Source: Globisporangium splendens
Taxonomy: Eukaryota; Oomycota; Peronosporomycetes; Pythiales; Pythiaceae
Length of the DNA: 64,000 bases
Direction of reading: 5' to 3'
Assembly: GCA_006386115.1 (NCBI GenBank)
Contig: VFIW01000004.1
Coordinates: forward strand, 62,001-126,000
The notes below the pieces were generated by a model that saw only the letters and a program-made list of their open reading frames with translations, was not told the origin of the DNA and searched no databases. Shown here piece by piece: positions 23,739 through 33,842 of the stretch (positions within the stretch are counted from its first letter, which is position 1; each line of letters starts with the position of its first letter). The position numbers and the translations under genes are program-made.

Positions 23739-25312
23739 CTATTTGTTGTTCACGACGTACTCTTCTTCGATCCGCTTTAGGACGATATCGTGCATCAAGT
23801 CCAGCCTCTCGTGGAACGAATTGAGGTTGATACAGATCTCCTTGAACGGGATGACACCTTCTTCTTTCTCATGGTCTACGAGATAGGTCTGCACGCTTTG
23901 CAAGTTGCTGAAGCCAAACTGGTGGGCTTCCTGCGTCCGATATCGCGGATCGGGCGAGTTCGTCATGAAATCCCAATGGCTCTTCTCGTCCAGGGTCAGC
24001 AGAAACGGCACGACAATCCCCGAGAAGCCGCCTTTACCCCCGCCTGCACTGCTACTGTTGTGCACTTGCACCGCGACTTCTTTTTGGTACAGCCGCGGGT
24101 CGATGTGGAACCCTTCGACGATCAATGACTTGCCCTCTTTCAGACATTTGTCAATATCCGATGTGACGCCTTTGCGCACCACGTCGCAGTCGTTCTTGTA
24201 CTCTTCAATGAGCGCCTCTTTCGAGGGAAATTCCTCACTGAAATAGAGCGTTTCTTTGCGTCTGAACAATAAACACACGACGTTTAGTGCAAATACTCGT
24301 TCGCCTTTAATGCACAAGCGTATCGGCAGTACTCACCCCGAGAAGTTGCACATGAGCTCAAAAATGAGATCTGTTTGTAAAACACTGGAGAGATTTAGTC
24401 GATCGGCGAGCTGCAAACAATATTGAAAATGCGCGAGTGTTAGTGAACAAAGGAGGAATCACGATCGCGAACTACACAAGTTGCTCAGACACCTTTGTTG
24501 CAAGAGTAGATTTCCCCGTGCACGAAGTGCCTGCAAGAATGATCAGCAGTGGCACTCGGTTTCGATGGAAGCTAACAGAGCGCAAGCAACAGTGCCACAT
24601 ACTGAGTGTTACAGCAGATCATTCGGATGTCAGCGACATATCTTCAGCTCACACTAACCTGGACATCATTCGATAGCACGAGATATGCGTCTCTCCGTAC
24701 CCAAACACGAGCATGGTCTTGTACAGGAAATCTTCGAATTGTTCCTGATGGTGTTGCGCCGAAAAGAACATCTATGAGTCTTCAAGGGCAGCACATCGAA
24801 ATGATTTTCCGTCAGCATACATACCTGCACAATGTCCGTCAACCCGAGGTCCACCAGTGTCTACACATTAACGCAGTGTTAGTCTAACGATATGGGATGC
24901 ATACGCAGTAGCCCGTAGGCATCTCAAATTTCACGTACTCGCTTCAAATCCAGCGAAATCTGCACCGCGTCCTTGGAGTTAATCTGTTTCAGCACACACG
25001 ACAGAGCCCGCCACTTAGCCTCACTCTCTCACGCAACCAGCAGCACTGCAAACCCCACTTCCCATGTATAAAATATCCACGTACCTTTGTGCTCACGAGC
25101 GCGCGGCAGACCAAGTACCGCGACAGCACGTAGAAGTGGTCGCTCACCCACACGCGCACTTTGACGAAGTCGTACTTGGACTGGTTGCGCTTGACGACGA
25201 CCTCGCCCGACCCTTCGGGGAAGCGCACGGGTGCGGCCGGTGGCAGCCCCATGGGTGCCGAGCCCACGGTCGGCGTGCTCAGGTTCAGCGACAGCGGCGG
25301 CTTCCCCGTCAT
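23739..25312 (-). CDS. 2-phosphoglycerate-kinase-like P-loop protein
   Basis: Seven minus-strand exons (25085-25312, 24939-24983, 24825-24860, 24659-24744, 24493-24571, 24337-24410 and 23739-24261) join in phase to 356 residues. The N-terminal part (YDFVKVRVWVSDHF to TLVDLGLTDIV) resembles an ATP-cone-like lead domain. Splicing then recreates YRMMSRSFHRNRVPLLIIL-type text leading into the Walker A GTSCTGKST, ADRLNLSSVLQTDLIFELM, and further on SLIVEGFHIDPRLY. This order is that of the 2PGK/P-loop family found in archaea and plants. Archaeal relatives phosphorylate 2-phosphoglycerate to 2,3-bisphosphoglycerate; whether the oomycete protein does so, or acts on inositol phosphates as suggested for plant relatives, cannot be told. 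It is divergent from the RRM gene with 328 bases between starts. Confidence 0.86.
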
Positions 25313-25640
25313 GTCTGCACCCTAATGGCGTCTAATGGTCACTTCAACAGTGTGTTAAATAGCGCTACATTGTGCGAGGCGAGGGCTGGTGCGTTTCCCC
25401 TCTCAACACGCAACGCGATGCGACGGTTTGGAAACAGGCAGTTGCTCAATCTCAACTTGACGTATTTTATTGGTAGGAAATAAAGATATGATTAGTATGC
25501 TCCATTGGATTGGCTGTTTATTTAATAGCAGTCTCGGATTGGCTGAAAAGAATGGTACCGAAAGTCATTGGCAGAGTTTCCTATTGAGGCGGTGTAAAAA
25601 TGGAAGCACTCCGCATTTCGGATCAATCGAGCGAGCCGAC
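25313..25640. other. Divergent promoter region
   Basis: 328 bases between the 2PGK-like gene (minus) and the RRM gene (plus); both promoters must lie here. No exact initiator match. Near 25510-25565 the motif GATTGGCTG occurs twice (25507 and 25535), a possible CCAAT-box pair in reverse. Confidence 0.45.
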
Positions 25641-27502
25641 ATGAGCGACGGAGAGCAGAACAAGAAGCGCAAGCTGGAGGAGATCGCCGATGCAGGCGAC
25701 GCAGCGCCGCCACCACAGGAGACGGGGGCGGTCAAGGAGCAGGACGCCACCACCGCGCACAATAGCAGCAGCAGCAGCACCGTCAGCTCGTCGAGTCCCG
25801 TGCACGACGAGCACGGTCTGCTCGCCAAGGAGAAGGAAAGCATCATGAAGCTGCTCGAGCCGTTTTCAAGAGAACAACTGGTGGAGATCCTGACGAGCGC
25901 GTACGTGCATTTATTTATTTTATGTTGTGTATTGCTTGTATACCTTCGCCTTGCTTGTATTGGCGAGTCGATGTTGTCTGTGTGAATTGGGTGTGTGCTG
26001 CGTGACGTTTGAGCCCTTTCTGGTGATTTTGATTGGAACCATTGTTGTTGTTTTTTGTGCGTATGATCGTATCGGGCTTGGGTATTGAATTGTTCTACTG
26101 TGCGCCGATGGTCTACGTATTGCACTGTATCGTCGTTGGTATTTCGACCTTGCTTGCGTATGCTGTTGTCGGTGTCTGTGTCGTGTTTCCATTCCGTTCC
26201 ACTTCTTTGTTGTGCTCCCTGACTATGCGCATGGAAATAAAAACCGCGCCTGGATGCATTTGCATTTGAAAATCCGATGTATGAATACTCCATATAAAGA
26301 GCATCACAGTATGATAACATCTACAATGAAATCAAGACTGTAGCAAGTGCCGACGTCGCGCATCGCAAGGTGTTTGTCCGGGGGCTCGCGTGGGAAACGT
26401 CCACCGAGACGCTCAAGAGCGCGTTTGCGAGCTTTGGAGAAGTCGAAGAAGGCGCTGTGATCTTCGACAAGGCGAGCGGGAAATCCAGGGGCTACGGGTT
26501 TGTCACCTTTGTGGACATGGAGGCAGCACAGCGCGCTGTCGAGAAACAAGTCGTCGAGATTGATGTAAGTCTGATACTTTTCATCCGTTAAGGTCAAGTC
26601 TACTGATACATTACTTGTTGTACTTTAATAGGGACGCAAAGCTACCTGCAATCTGGCGGCGCTCCGCCCGCACTCGGATGACCACCAGCACTCATCACAA
26701 CAGCACCAACCGCAGCACCAGAAGCTCCGGCCAGTGCAGCCACCCCCACCGACGGGACACTCGCATACAGTGTACACGGCCACGCCGCTCGTCAACCCGA
26801 TGTATCCCATGCAAATGCAGCCGGCGCACCAACAACAGCAACAGCACACTCCGACGGGATCAAGCGATGAGTCGGACAGAAAGCTTTTCGTTCGAGGATT
26901 GTCGTGGGACACTTCGAACGATGCTCTTCGTGCCGAGTTCCAGAAATATGGTGAACTGGAAGAAGCGATGATTGCGCGCGATCGAAGAACGGGGAAGAGC
27001 AAAGGATTTGGGTTTGTGACATACAAACACAGGGCGGGCGCTGAGCGCGCTCTCCAGCAACCCCAGAAACAAATTGATGTGAGTGGTGTGCTCTATTAGT
27101 TGAGTCTTGCTTCGTTCTCGCGAGGTCTCACGATATGCGACTGACTCCTTTTGTTACTAATAGGGCCGAACGACATCGTGCAACCTGGCGTCTCAGGGAA
27201 GCGGAAAAGGAGGCAGTGATCGTAATGGTGGCGGGATGAGCTATGCTCCTGCAGGTATGGCGCCTGCCATGCCTGCTCCGGTACCAACCTACGCGGTGCC
27301 AATGTATACAGCGGTTCCAGGACCCTACGGGGCTGTGCCTGCACCGCCTCCAATGGTACAACAGCCTGTGCAGTACAGCGCATACCCGGCCATGCCGGAT
27401 CCATATCGTCAGCAGCAACAGCCGTATGGAGCCATGCCACCGGCACCTCAGTACTACCAAAATCGTCCTCCGCCTCCGCATCAGCCACCACAGCGCAAAT
27501 GA
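25641..27502 (+). CDS. UBA2-like RNA-binding protein with two RRM domains
   Basis: Exons 25641-25904, 26310-26564, 26632-27078 and 27164-27502 give 434 residues. The first donor is GTGCAT at 25905, not the nearer GTACGT at 25901, because only it keeps phase and yields EILTSAYYDNIYNEI. A KRK-type nuclear signal and Ser-rich segment come first, then a helix FSREQLVEIL, RRM1 (KVFVRGLAW as RNP2, SRGYGFVTF as RNP1), a Gln/His/Pro-rich linker, RRM2 (KLFVRGLSW and SKGFGFVTY) and a Pro/Gln/Tyr-rich tail. RRM1 and RRM2 both end with ID, an intron, then G-R-x-x-x-C-N-L-A, so the second probably arose by exon-level duplication. Layout matches plant UBP1-associated protein 2 and hnRNP A/B relatives. A nuclear mRNA-binding role is inferred. 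Confidence 0.92.
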
Positions 27503-27609
27503 GAGCAAGTAAGTGATCCCGTACGAAGCAGTTTATGGGAAGAGACGATTCGTGATGGTAATACACAATAGGGAACGAGAAACGAGTAAATGTGTGAAGA
27601 AGTCTAACT

Positions 27610-29066
27610 TTATTTGTCTGAAATCGCACGGCGGTATGCTCCAGCGAGCGAGCATTTGGTCTCCTTGCACAAGTCCAACTTTTCGACGTTGTTCAGCTAC
27701 AGAGAAAACAATAGAGAGTCGGTGTCAGCAACAGGTTCTCTGACACGACGCAAGCCAGCTCAACGTGAATGGCAAAGGAAAGAAACCCCCAAAATGAGCT
27801 CAGCGCACCTTGTCAAAGAAGAGCAAACCGGCGTACTTCTCGATGATTTCGACGGGTGTATGGAACGCCATGAGGTCTTTTTTGTCCGGGATGACCTTGT
27901 TGGGGAGAATGAACCCAGCAGTCGCGAACGTGCCGTCTTTCTTTCGGCCAAGTACGACTTTGAAGAAGTGCGTTGGAACGGCGATCGCATCCGGTGGCGT
28001 GCCTAAGACTGGGTATTTCATTTGGTACTCTCCTGTTTTCTTGTTTTTCTACAGCAAAACATCAAATCGATCACCAACGAAAGCACGGTATGCTTGCATC
28101 AGTGGTTGGGCTTACACTTGGCAAGAAAAGCGGTCCCGTGACGACGTAGACGCCATCGAACTGTCCTGCGAGGTGTCGAACGAAGCCCTCAAAGCGCGAC
28201 CAGTACCCTCGGTTGAAGCCGATGCCGACTTGAGGCGAGATGTTCGTCATCAGGAAACTCTCATTCATGGCTTGTTGCGAGTTGGTCATATCTCCTGCGA
28301 AAGTGAGAGGATACGCAGCCAGCAACAACAACAACAACAACATCAGGAGTGTCAGATTTGTGGCGGTCAAGTCAACGCGGCAGCATCGAATAAAAAAGAC
28401 GCACTCGCTGGAGCCAAATGGCCTTTGTCGTAGCCACTTTTGAGAAACACGTTTGGATGCACGCGGAATTGTTCAGGAGTCAGTACGTCAGTGTGAAAGT
28501 TCGCTTTCGTGCGATCGGTGTCGTCCACCACGCGAAGCGAGTTCTTGGTCAAGTACTCCAGCACCCACGATGCGTTGCGAGTCCTAAGAGATGAACAAAG
28601 AGTATCACCCGTGCCAGCTAAGGGAAGCTGACACCAGCATCAAGAACGCACAGGAAGAGAAGACTTTCAACAAGCCGCACCGGTAGTCATACGAAACGAC
28701 GTATCCAGAGCGCACGTGCACGTTCGCAGTCGACGGCAATCCGTATCGCAGAGCTTCGTGCTGCAGAAATTTGCGCGTGTCATCAGCGGGAGTCTGGCGG
28801 TCCTGGTCTCGTTTCTCTTCCGTCACCTGGCCAACAAGGAGCAGCGCACCGATGGACCCGATGCCAATACCGAAGGCAACGCCGGTCAGAGTCGACCTGC
28901 GGCATGATAACAGCAGCAACCAGGCACAACAAGAAAGGTGAGACGCCTACGCAGATGCGGTGGCACGTTGCATGCATTAAGGAGTTCATTACTACCGGAG
29001 GCGATTGAACGAGAAGGATGCGCGGAACCGCGGTGACTGCGGCGATCGTCGCGCTCGCGTCGTCAT
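27610..29066 (-). CDS. NUC1: Mitochondrial endonuclease G-type DNA/RNA non-specific nuclease
   Basis: Minus-strand exons 28996-29066, 28681-28896, 28405-28583, 28116-28294, 27809-28048 and 27610-27696 join in phase to 323 residues. The N-terminus is Arg/Ser-rich (TTRARRSPQSPRFRASFSF), typical of a mitochondrial presequence, and a hydrophobic anchor (GIGIGSIGALLLVG) follows. The nuclease domain has HEALRYGLPS, the active-site DKGHLAPA (His151; usual motif D-R-G-H, so Arg is replaced by Lys), QQAMNESFLMTNISPQ (the downstream metal-binding Asn region), YVVTGPLFL and a C-terminal KYAGLLFFDK. EndoG/NUC1 acts in mitochondrial DNA turnover and in apoptosis-like DNA degradation. The Lys for Arg change is conservative, so activity is likely. 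Convergent with the RRM gene; the stop codons are about 110 bases apart. Confidence 0.93.
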
Positions 29067-29275
29067 TTTCCGCCGAGCTGTTTGATCACCAGACTGAGTG
29101 GCAGACGGTTTCTCCAGTGTATCGTCCGCTCCGCTAGTTCGAGCGGACGGTGATGGTTCTAATCGGTTAAACTGATAAAACCGGCTAAGCATGCCAGATC
29201 CAAGTCTGACACCCATCCAAACGGTCAGATGTGTCATTTCTTGTCCAACGTTTTTCTTCTCTCTCGTTCAGGCAA

Positions 29276-29494
29276 ATGGCGTCCTCCAAGCACAAACACA
29301 CCACACGCCCGCAGTACGAAGCCATCTTGGAGTGGCTGGATGACGTGGCCAATCGCGCAATTGTCTTGAGCCACGCTGCGTTGTCCACAGAAGGCAACGG
29401 CGCCAGACCCATCACGAAGGGAGAAGGCTATCGCCAGATGACGTCCTATGTGGACTTGCGGTGCGAGGGCACGGACTGGCATCTCTACTGCTAA
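29276..29494 (+). CDS. Short ORF, perhaps a SANT/Myb-like fragment
   Basis: ATG at 29276 (an in-frame ATG also lies at 29231) to TAA gives 72 residues. The text QYEAILEWLDDVANRAIVL and ITKGEGYRQMTSYV is vaguely like the Myb/SANT-like DNA-binding domains common in oomycete transposon genes. The C-terminus (CEGTDWHLYC) is Cys-containing. It sits at the edge of the transposon block. No splice partner was identified. Confidence is low. Confidence 0.25.
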   Translation: MASSKHKHTTRPQYEAILEWLDDVANRAIVLSHAALSTEGNGARPITKGEGYRQMTSYVDLRCEGTDWHLYC

Positions 29495-29986
29495 TAAAGC
29501 CAACACGTGTGCCGATTTACGTTTTGATTGGCTACGATAAATCAGTTTATCTGAGGTGTCTCATTTTCCCCTACAATTGACACACGAGTTCGCTTTGAGG
29601 TCGGTCGGCACACGTGGTTGCTCTGGACCGTTGTGCACAAGCCAGAGTACTTTTTCGTCACCCATCATTTGCGTTTCGTCTTCCTTGTGTTGGCGTCGCC
29701 ATCTCGAAAGCGAATATGTCTTCAACACCCACAATGGGACGAGGGAGTCGTGCAGGACTCGCAAGAGGAGGAGGACGAAGAGACATCCCATCGGAACCGT
29801 GGACCGCTCATCCACGAAGACGAGAGATCGACCGCCAAGTGCAAATCGGAGAATCTCTTTGCCTCCGGCAAGTCCAGCCAAGTCCAGCAGCAGCTAACAA
29901 AAGAAGAAATCGAACGAAGTGCACGCACATTACGCCAGATTTAGATCGGGGCGTGGCATCTCGCCAATTTTCACCTTCTGCGCTGT
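29495..29986. other. Unassigned stretch at edge of transposon block
   Basis: Overlapping open frames on the plus strand (for example 29618-29944 with an acidic Glu/Asp run) but no recognisable product. It may belong to the same decayed gene as 29987-30663. Confidence 0.35.
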
Positions 29987-30663
29987 TTGGAGAGTGTCCA
30001 GTCTTCGGTGAATGGCAAATGCATTCTCGTTCCCAGCATTGACGTGAACTTCTTCAATCGCTGTCTTTCGGGAGTCGTGGTGGATCACAGCAAGACAAGG
30101 GCAACAATTGACATGACTGTCAGAAGATCGAAAGTGGAGGAAGTGCAGACAAAGGGAGATCCCGTGCTCGATGAAACCACCACCATTTTCCAGCGAGCGC
30201 GCGATCAACTGAGAGTTCAGGGTTGCCAACGCCCAGAAATCGTGAATTGGGACAAATCCAAGAGCGCGCTCAGTGTGGCGATGAAGACGAACGCGCAGGA
30301 CACGATCACCCTTCACTTTTATCGCCGTTTCGTTCGATGTGTCAAGCTGCGTTGCAACCTGACGTGTTCTCAAGCCCATGCATTAATCAGTGGCACTTTC
30401 CGAAACCAGGGACTGCATCGCCAGCACGTGTTTGAGTTGAGGAAGTGGTTGGGGAAGGAGCCCACTAAAACCAACATCAAGAGGAACTTCATACGCTTCC
30501 TAGAGAAGTTGCACAGCATGCTGGTGCATACGGAGGGTCGCCAGTCGCAACAGCAAATCACCAAGGGAAATCGCACGTTCTCTCTCCTTCCGATGTCTAC
30601 ATCGTTTGTACCCACCAGCATCGCGATTGACTCTTCAATGCGTCACCAGATGTGGCGTCGAGT
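29987..30663 (+). pseudogene. Unknown transposon-associated ORF cut by an LTR insertion
   Basis: An open frame with no early ATG (first at 30112) runs 225 codons and then reads directly into an LTR at 30664. The text is protein-like: FYRRFVRCVKLRCNLT, FELRKWLGKEPTKTNI, NFIRFLEKLH, and FSLLPMSTSFVPTSIAID. The pattern (basic helical region then a Phe/Leu/Pro strand set) recalls repetitive oomycete gene families, but I cannot name it. No coding continuation was found beyond the LTR. Likely an interior exon of an inactivated gene. Confidence 0.4.
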
Positions 30664-31001
30664 TGTAAGATGGCGCTATTCACAACAGTCCCTTAAACAC
30701 TGCATACATGCTTGTGCCAGAGGAAGCGATTCTCCTGACTTGGAGGGAGAAGGGATGACTTGAGGGCTTGGTGGTGAAATTGCAACTGGATTAAATGTAG
30801 GTATGGTTCCTGTCGCTACTCACAAATGAGCCTCAGGGGATCCTAGAGGCTTTACAAATAAAACCTAAACATGCACAATAAAACCTATGAATCTGATATA
30901 TAAACCTAGGGTACACTGAGGTTGAGCCAAGGGGATCTTCTAGAAACATGAACTTGAAGTCTTGTATAAAATCCCTGCGAAGTGATTGGCTCCCGCCACT
31001 T
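30664..31001. repeat. Truncated LTR of the same Ty3/gypsy family
   Basis: Begins TGTAAGATGGCGC and follows the left end of the LTR at 31975 through the shared blocks CTTGTGCCAGAGGAAGCGAT, ATAAAACCTATGAATCTGAT and GTGATTGGCTC. Similarity stops near 31001; the other half, including the CRE-like palindromes and terminal TTACA, is missing. Left flank is CGAGT; no partner duplication can be tested. Confidence 0.85.
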
Positions 31002-31829
31002 GCTTCAGAAGTTTTATCCATTTGCACTACCCGAACAATCATGGGTTAAGAGTGCCTTACAAATGCTAAATAACACTAAATACAATAGTGAGAGTGTATT
31101 CTATTACTACCGGGATTACCAGCGATTTTTGATAGAGCAAGAGTGAGAGTATTTTGTCTGGGAAAAGTAGTAACCACTACGTACTATTCGGTCTGGTTTG
31201 AACAAGTGGTTCACTTTCTGTTTGTCCTTGGTCTAAATTCCAGTCCGTTTGTGGCGCAGCGTCGGCTCAAATATCAGTGGCCACAAGATAACCACCGTCA
31301 ACATTTTTGCTAGCCTGAACAAACAAGCCCGTACAGTAGGTGGACATGGCATATATTAGAATAACAAATGGTTGACTCACCTTCGGCTCGAAGCGACCTG
31401 GACAACCCGGCTGCGAGAGCTCTGGTTGTAGACGATTGTAGTCTGAGAAAGCGCGGTCACATGTGTGAGATCACCAAAATCAGCGACAGATATCTGAGAG
31501 TTTGCTAACGAGGCTATGCATAGATTGGTGTCTTTCTGTTTCAGAAATGCTTCAAAGAGTACGTCGAAGCAACGATGGGTTGATGTGGAGACCACCGCAA
31601 AGCTTAGTGCGATTCAGTTTCAGAAACACCTCAAAGAATACTCTCAAAGAGGTAATGTCCATCACGTGTCCACGCCTGATCAGTCCACACAAATAGACCA
31701 CGTGACCAAGGTGCGATCTGTATCGCTAAAAAAGACGTGCTCAATCTGCGACCAAGGTGACTGAGCTATCAACTTTGCGGCAAAGTCGCATACCAGACAT
31801 ATAAAACAATGTATTAAGCACAATGGACT
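31002..31829. other. Unassigned, old transposon debris
   Basis: AT-rich sequence between two LTRs. Plus-strand frames such as 31516-31764 (QRWVDVETTAKLSAIQFQKH) look protein-like but carry no known domain. Probably remains of an older element. Confidence 0.35.
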
Positions 31830-31974
31830 TACTTGACATTGATATCGCCCTCATAGTCAAAGCACGTATCTACCTCGACGTCTCTTGCACTACTGTTGTC
31901 ACTGGCATCTACCGTAGAACTGCCAATGCTGCAACTTTCGTCGCCTTCGGAGCTTTCGCTGGTCGGTTCGATAT
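31830..31974 (-). pseudogene. Possible C-terminal tail of the interrupted Mutator-like transposase
   Basis: On the minus strand the bases abutting the left LTR read EPTSESSEGDESCSIGSSTV and continue acidic to a GTAAGT donor-like site near 31828. This Ser/Asp/Glu-rich text is typical of a coding tail. If the inverted segment at 39630-40594 is turned back, the transposase 3' end abuts this point at the shared GATAT. The frames differ, so either a frameshift is present or the tail belongs to something else. Confidence 0.3.
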
Positions 31975-32623
31975 TGTAAGAGGGTGCTGTTCACAACAGT
32001 CCCTCAAACACGGCACACACGCTTGTGCCAGAGGAAGCGATCTCCCGACTTGGAGGGAGGAAGAAGACTTGAGGGCTTGGAGGAAAATTTGCAACTGAAT
32101 TAAAAATGGTTATGGTTCCTGTCGCTACTTACAAATGAACCCCAAGGGATCCTACAGGTTTTATAACTAAAACCTAAATATACACAATAAAACCTATGAA
32201 TATGATATATAAAACCTTGGGTACACTGAGGTTGAACCTACGGGATCTTCTAGAAGCTTGAACTTCAAGTCTTGTTTAAACCCTGCAAAGTGATTGGCTC
32301 GCGCCACTCACTCCAGGTGGCAGACACACGTCGGTCTCGTCGCCAGTCCAGTTTCCCAAGCAGGAACCATCACTCAGTACTTGATTAGTACATGGATGTT
32401 ATCACTCTGTACTGATTAGTACATGAGAACAACATTCTGCACTGATCAGCACAGAGAACACTCGTGACGTCATCGAATGACGTCACACGTGCATGTGGGG
32501 ACTGTATTACTGTAATCCCTTTTGTTATTTGTGTCTCCACAATGCACGCTGAAGGTGGTGTGTTCCACACTAGATCTGGGAACAGATCCACCTTCATGTG
32601 ATGGCTGGTTATAGCCCATTACA
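31975..32623 (-). repeat. 3' LTR of the Ty3/gypsy element
   Basis: 649 bases; read on the minus strand it starts TGTAATGGGC at 32623 and ends CTCTTACA at 31975. The U3 part holds two TGACGTCA palindromes and three stem-like GTAC/GCAC repeats; a TATA-like TTATATATC lies near 32208 on the minus strand. It differs from the 5' LTR at several dozen positions including small indels (count approximate, by eye). Confidence 0.95.
32465..32485. promoter_or_regulatory. Paired CRE-type palindromes (TGACGTCA) in LTR U3
   Basis: Two perfect TGACGTCA octamers at 32465-32472 and 32478-32485, separated by TCGAA, are kept in all three LTRs that retain this region (also near 39471-39491 and, inverted, near 40732-40752). 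TGACGTCA is the classical site for bZIP factors of the CREB/ATF type. Just outside lie three related imperfect palindromes built on CTGATTAGTAC, CTGATTAGTAC and CTGATCAGCAC. Confidence 0.6.
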
Positions 32624-32637
32624 TCATCCCCTCCTTA
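32624..32637 (-). other. Polypurine tract
   Basis: Minus-strand AAGGAGGGGATGA directly precedes the 3' LTR, the expected place for plus-strand priming of reverse transcription. Confidence 0.8.
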
Positions 32638-32699
32638 AAGTCACAAGTACCTTGCGTACTTTTGCAGACCTTTCGGAGCAGTTCACTTTCCATTCGGCA

Positions 32700-33842
32700 A
32701 TGAAGCGACCAAGTGACCAAGTGAACCGTGAAGAACGTCCGTCGTCCAAGCGACAGCGGACAGCTCCAGAACTCTTCGACATTTCTCCCATTCTGAAGAA
32801 GAAGGGGGAGCTCGAGTTCTACAAGGAGCGGTTCTTCAGTTGGCGTCGGATCAACGATCGCGATGATCCGAACCAACACGTCGCAGCCCAGAGAGACTCA
32901 TGGCGAACATTTGTTCGTCTTGAGAACGAGAACAAGATGGAGCGTCTTCTTCGTCGTGGCAATGCTCGTGCCGAAAGAAGAACTCCTGCTGACGACAGAG
33001 CAAATCCTAGCTCTGGTCGTCGTAGTGTCGCCCCTGGCAACGCTACAAGCAGTTCTCATAGCTGCGGACCACGTCGGGAACATCAGACTCCAATGTCTGA
33101 CGAGGCTCCCACGTGTCCAAGCTCGGTGGATATCCACGCCACCGAACTCTGTAGAAGCGTTGATGGTTCAACCGCTTCTTTCCTCGACGATGAGTCGGTC
33201 TATCTTCGTGATCAACAATCGACTCAACCACCCAGCGATGCTCTCCCTGAGAGTCTAACAACGGGGGTGGGGCTGAACGAGAAAACGATTGAGCGACTCT
33301 GGAAGTGGAAGAGTGCTCACCGTGGGCAAATCGAGGCGCTGCAGCAGCGTTGTTCGACGCTTGAGGAACGCTGCGAGAGTCTCGAGAACCTTGTCGCCGA
33401 TCACGAGTCGAAGATCGACGATCTGACAGAAGGTTTTGTCCAGTGTTCGGCTTTGGAGTCCCGTTACGAGGAACGGTTCCAACAGGTTCAGGACGAACTT
33501 GTTCGACTCCGGAAGAACGAGAAGTCTCGTGAGTTGGCTCACGATCGCCTGTTGCGCTCTGTGGAAGAGGCAGGTTCGGCTCTCGAGGTACTTCGTGGTG
33601 AGTACCATTCTCGTCTTCAAGCGTTGGAGTCAGTGAAGGACCAATCCTTCGACGTCCTGCAACTCCTGTACGCCGAGAAGAATCTCCAGAGCGATGAGCT
33701 GTTTGCTCTTCGCAATCAAGTGGAGAAACTTCACGATCAGCTCGATCGTTTGCGGAAGATCTCGCAGGATCCGCAGATCCACTTGGAAGGTAAGGCTTTA
33801 GTCTACCCACATAAAATGTCGGGTGTAGACGCATGCGTGTAG
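32700..33842 (+). CDS. Antisense coiled-coil ORF of the retrotransposon, overlapping the pol 3' end
   Basis: ATG at 32700, 77 bases inside the left LTR, opens 380 codons to TAG at 33842; the frame is open even from 32598 within the LTR. Residues 1-60 are basic (MKRPSDQVNREERPSSKRQR, a nuclear-signal-like run), and a LEFYKERFFSWRRI helix and Arg-rich part follow. About residues 80-185 are Ser/Pro-rich and disordered, and about 190-360 form a strong coiled coil (WKSAHRGQIEALQQRCSTLE, LVADHESKIDDL, LRNQVEKLHDQLDRL). The frame runs antisense to pol codons over 33043-33842. The coiled coil lies opposite the disordered linker of pol; the chromodomain of pol lies opposite the disordered part here. 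Additional antisense ORFs are known in some plant Ty3/gypsy elements. Function unknown; a transcript from the LTR on the plus strand is assumed. Confidence 0.65.
   Translation: MKRPSDQVNREERPSSKRQRTAPELFDISPILKKKGELEFYKERFFSWRRINDRDDPNQHVAAQRDSWRTFVRLENENKMERLLRRGNARAERRTPADDRANPSSGRRSVAPGNATSSSHSCGPRREHQTPMSDEAPTCPSSVDIHATELCRSVDGSTASFLDDESVYLRDQQSTQPPSDALPESLTTGVGLNEKTIERLWKWKSAHRGQIEALQQRCSTLEERCESLENLVADHESKIDDLTEGFVQCSALESRYEERFQQVQDELVRLRKNEKSRELAHDRLLRSVEEAGSALEVLRGEYHSRLQALESVKDQSFDVLQLLYAEKNLQSDELFALRNQVEKLHDQLDRLRKISQDPQIHLEGKALVYPHKMSGVDACV

Noticed and set aside
32380..32485. Clustered palindromes in the LTR as a CRISPR-like array
   Set aside because: The repeats are unequal, close-packed and inside a retrotransposon LTR of a eukaryote; there are no regular spacers.
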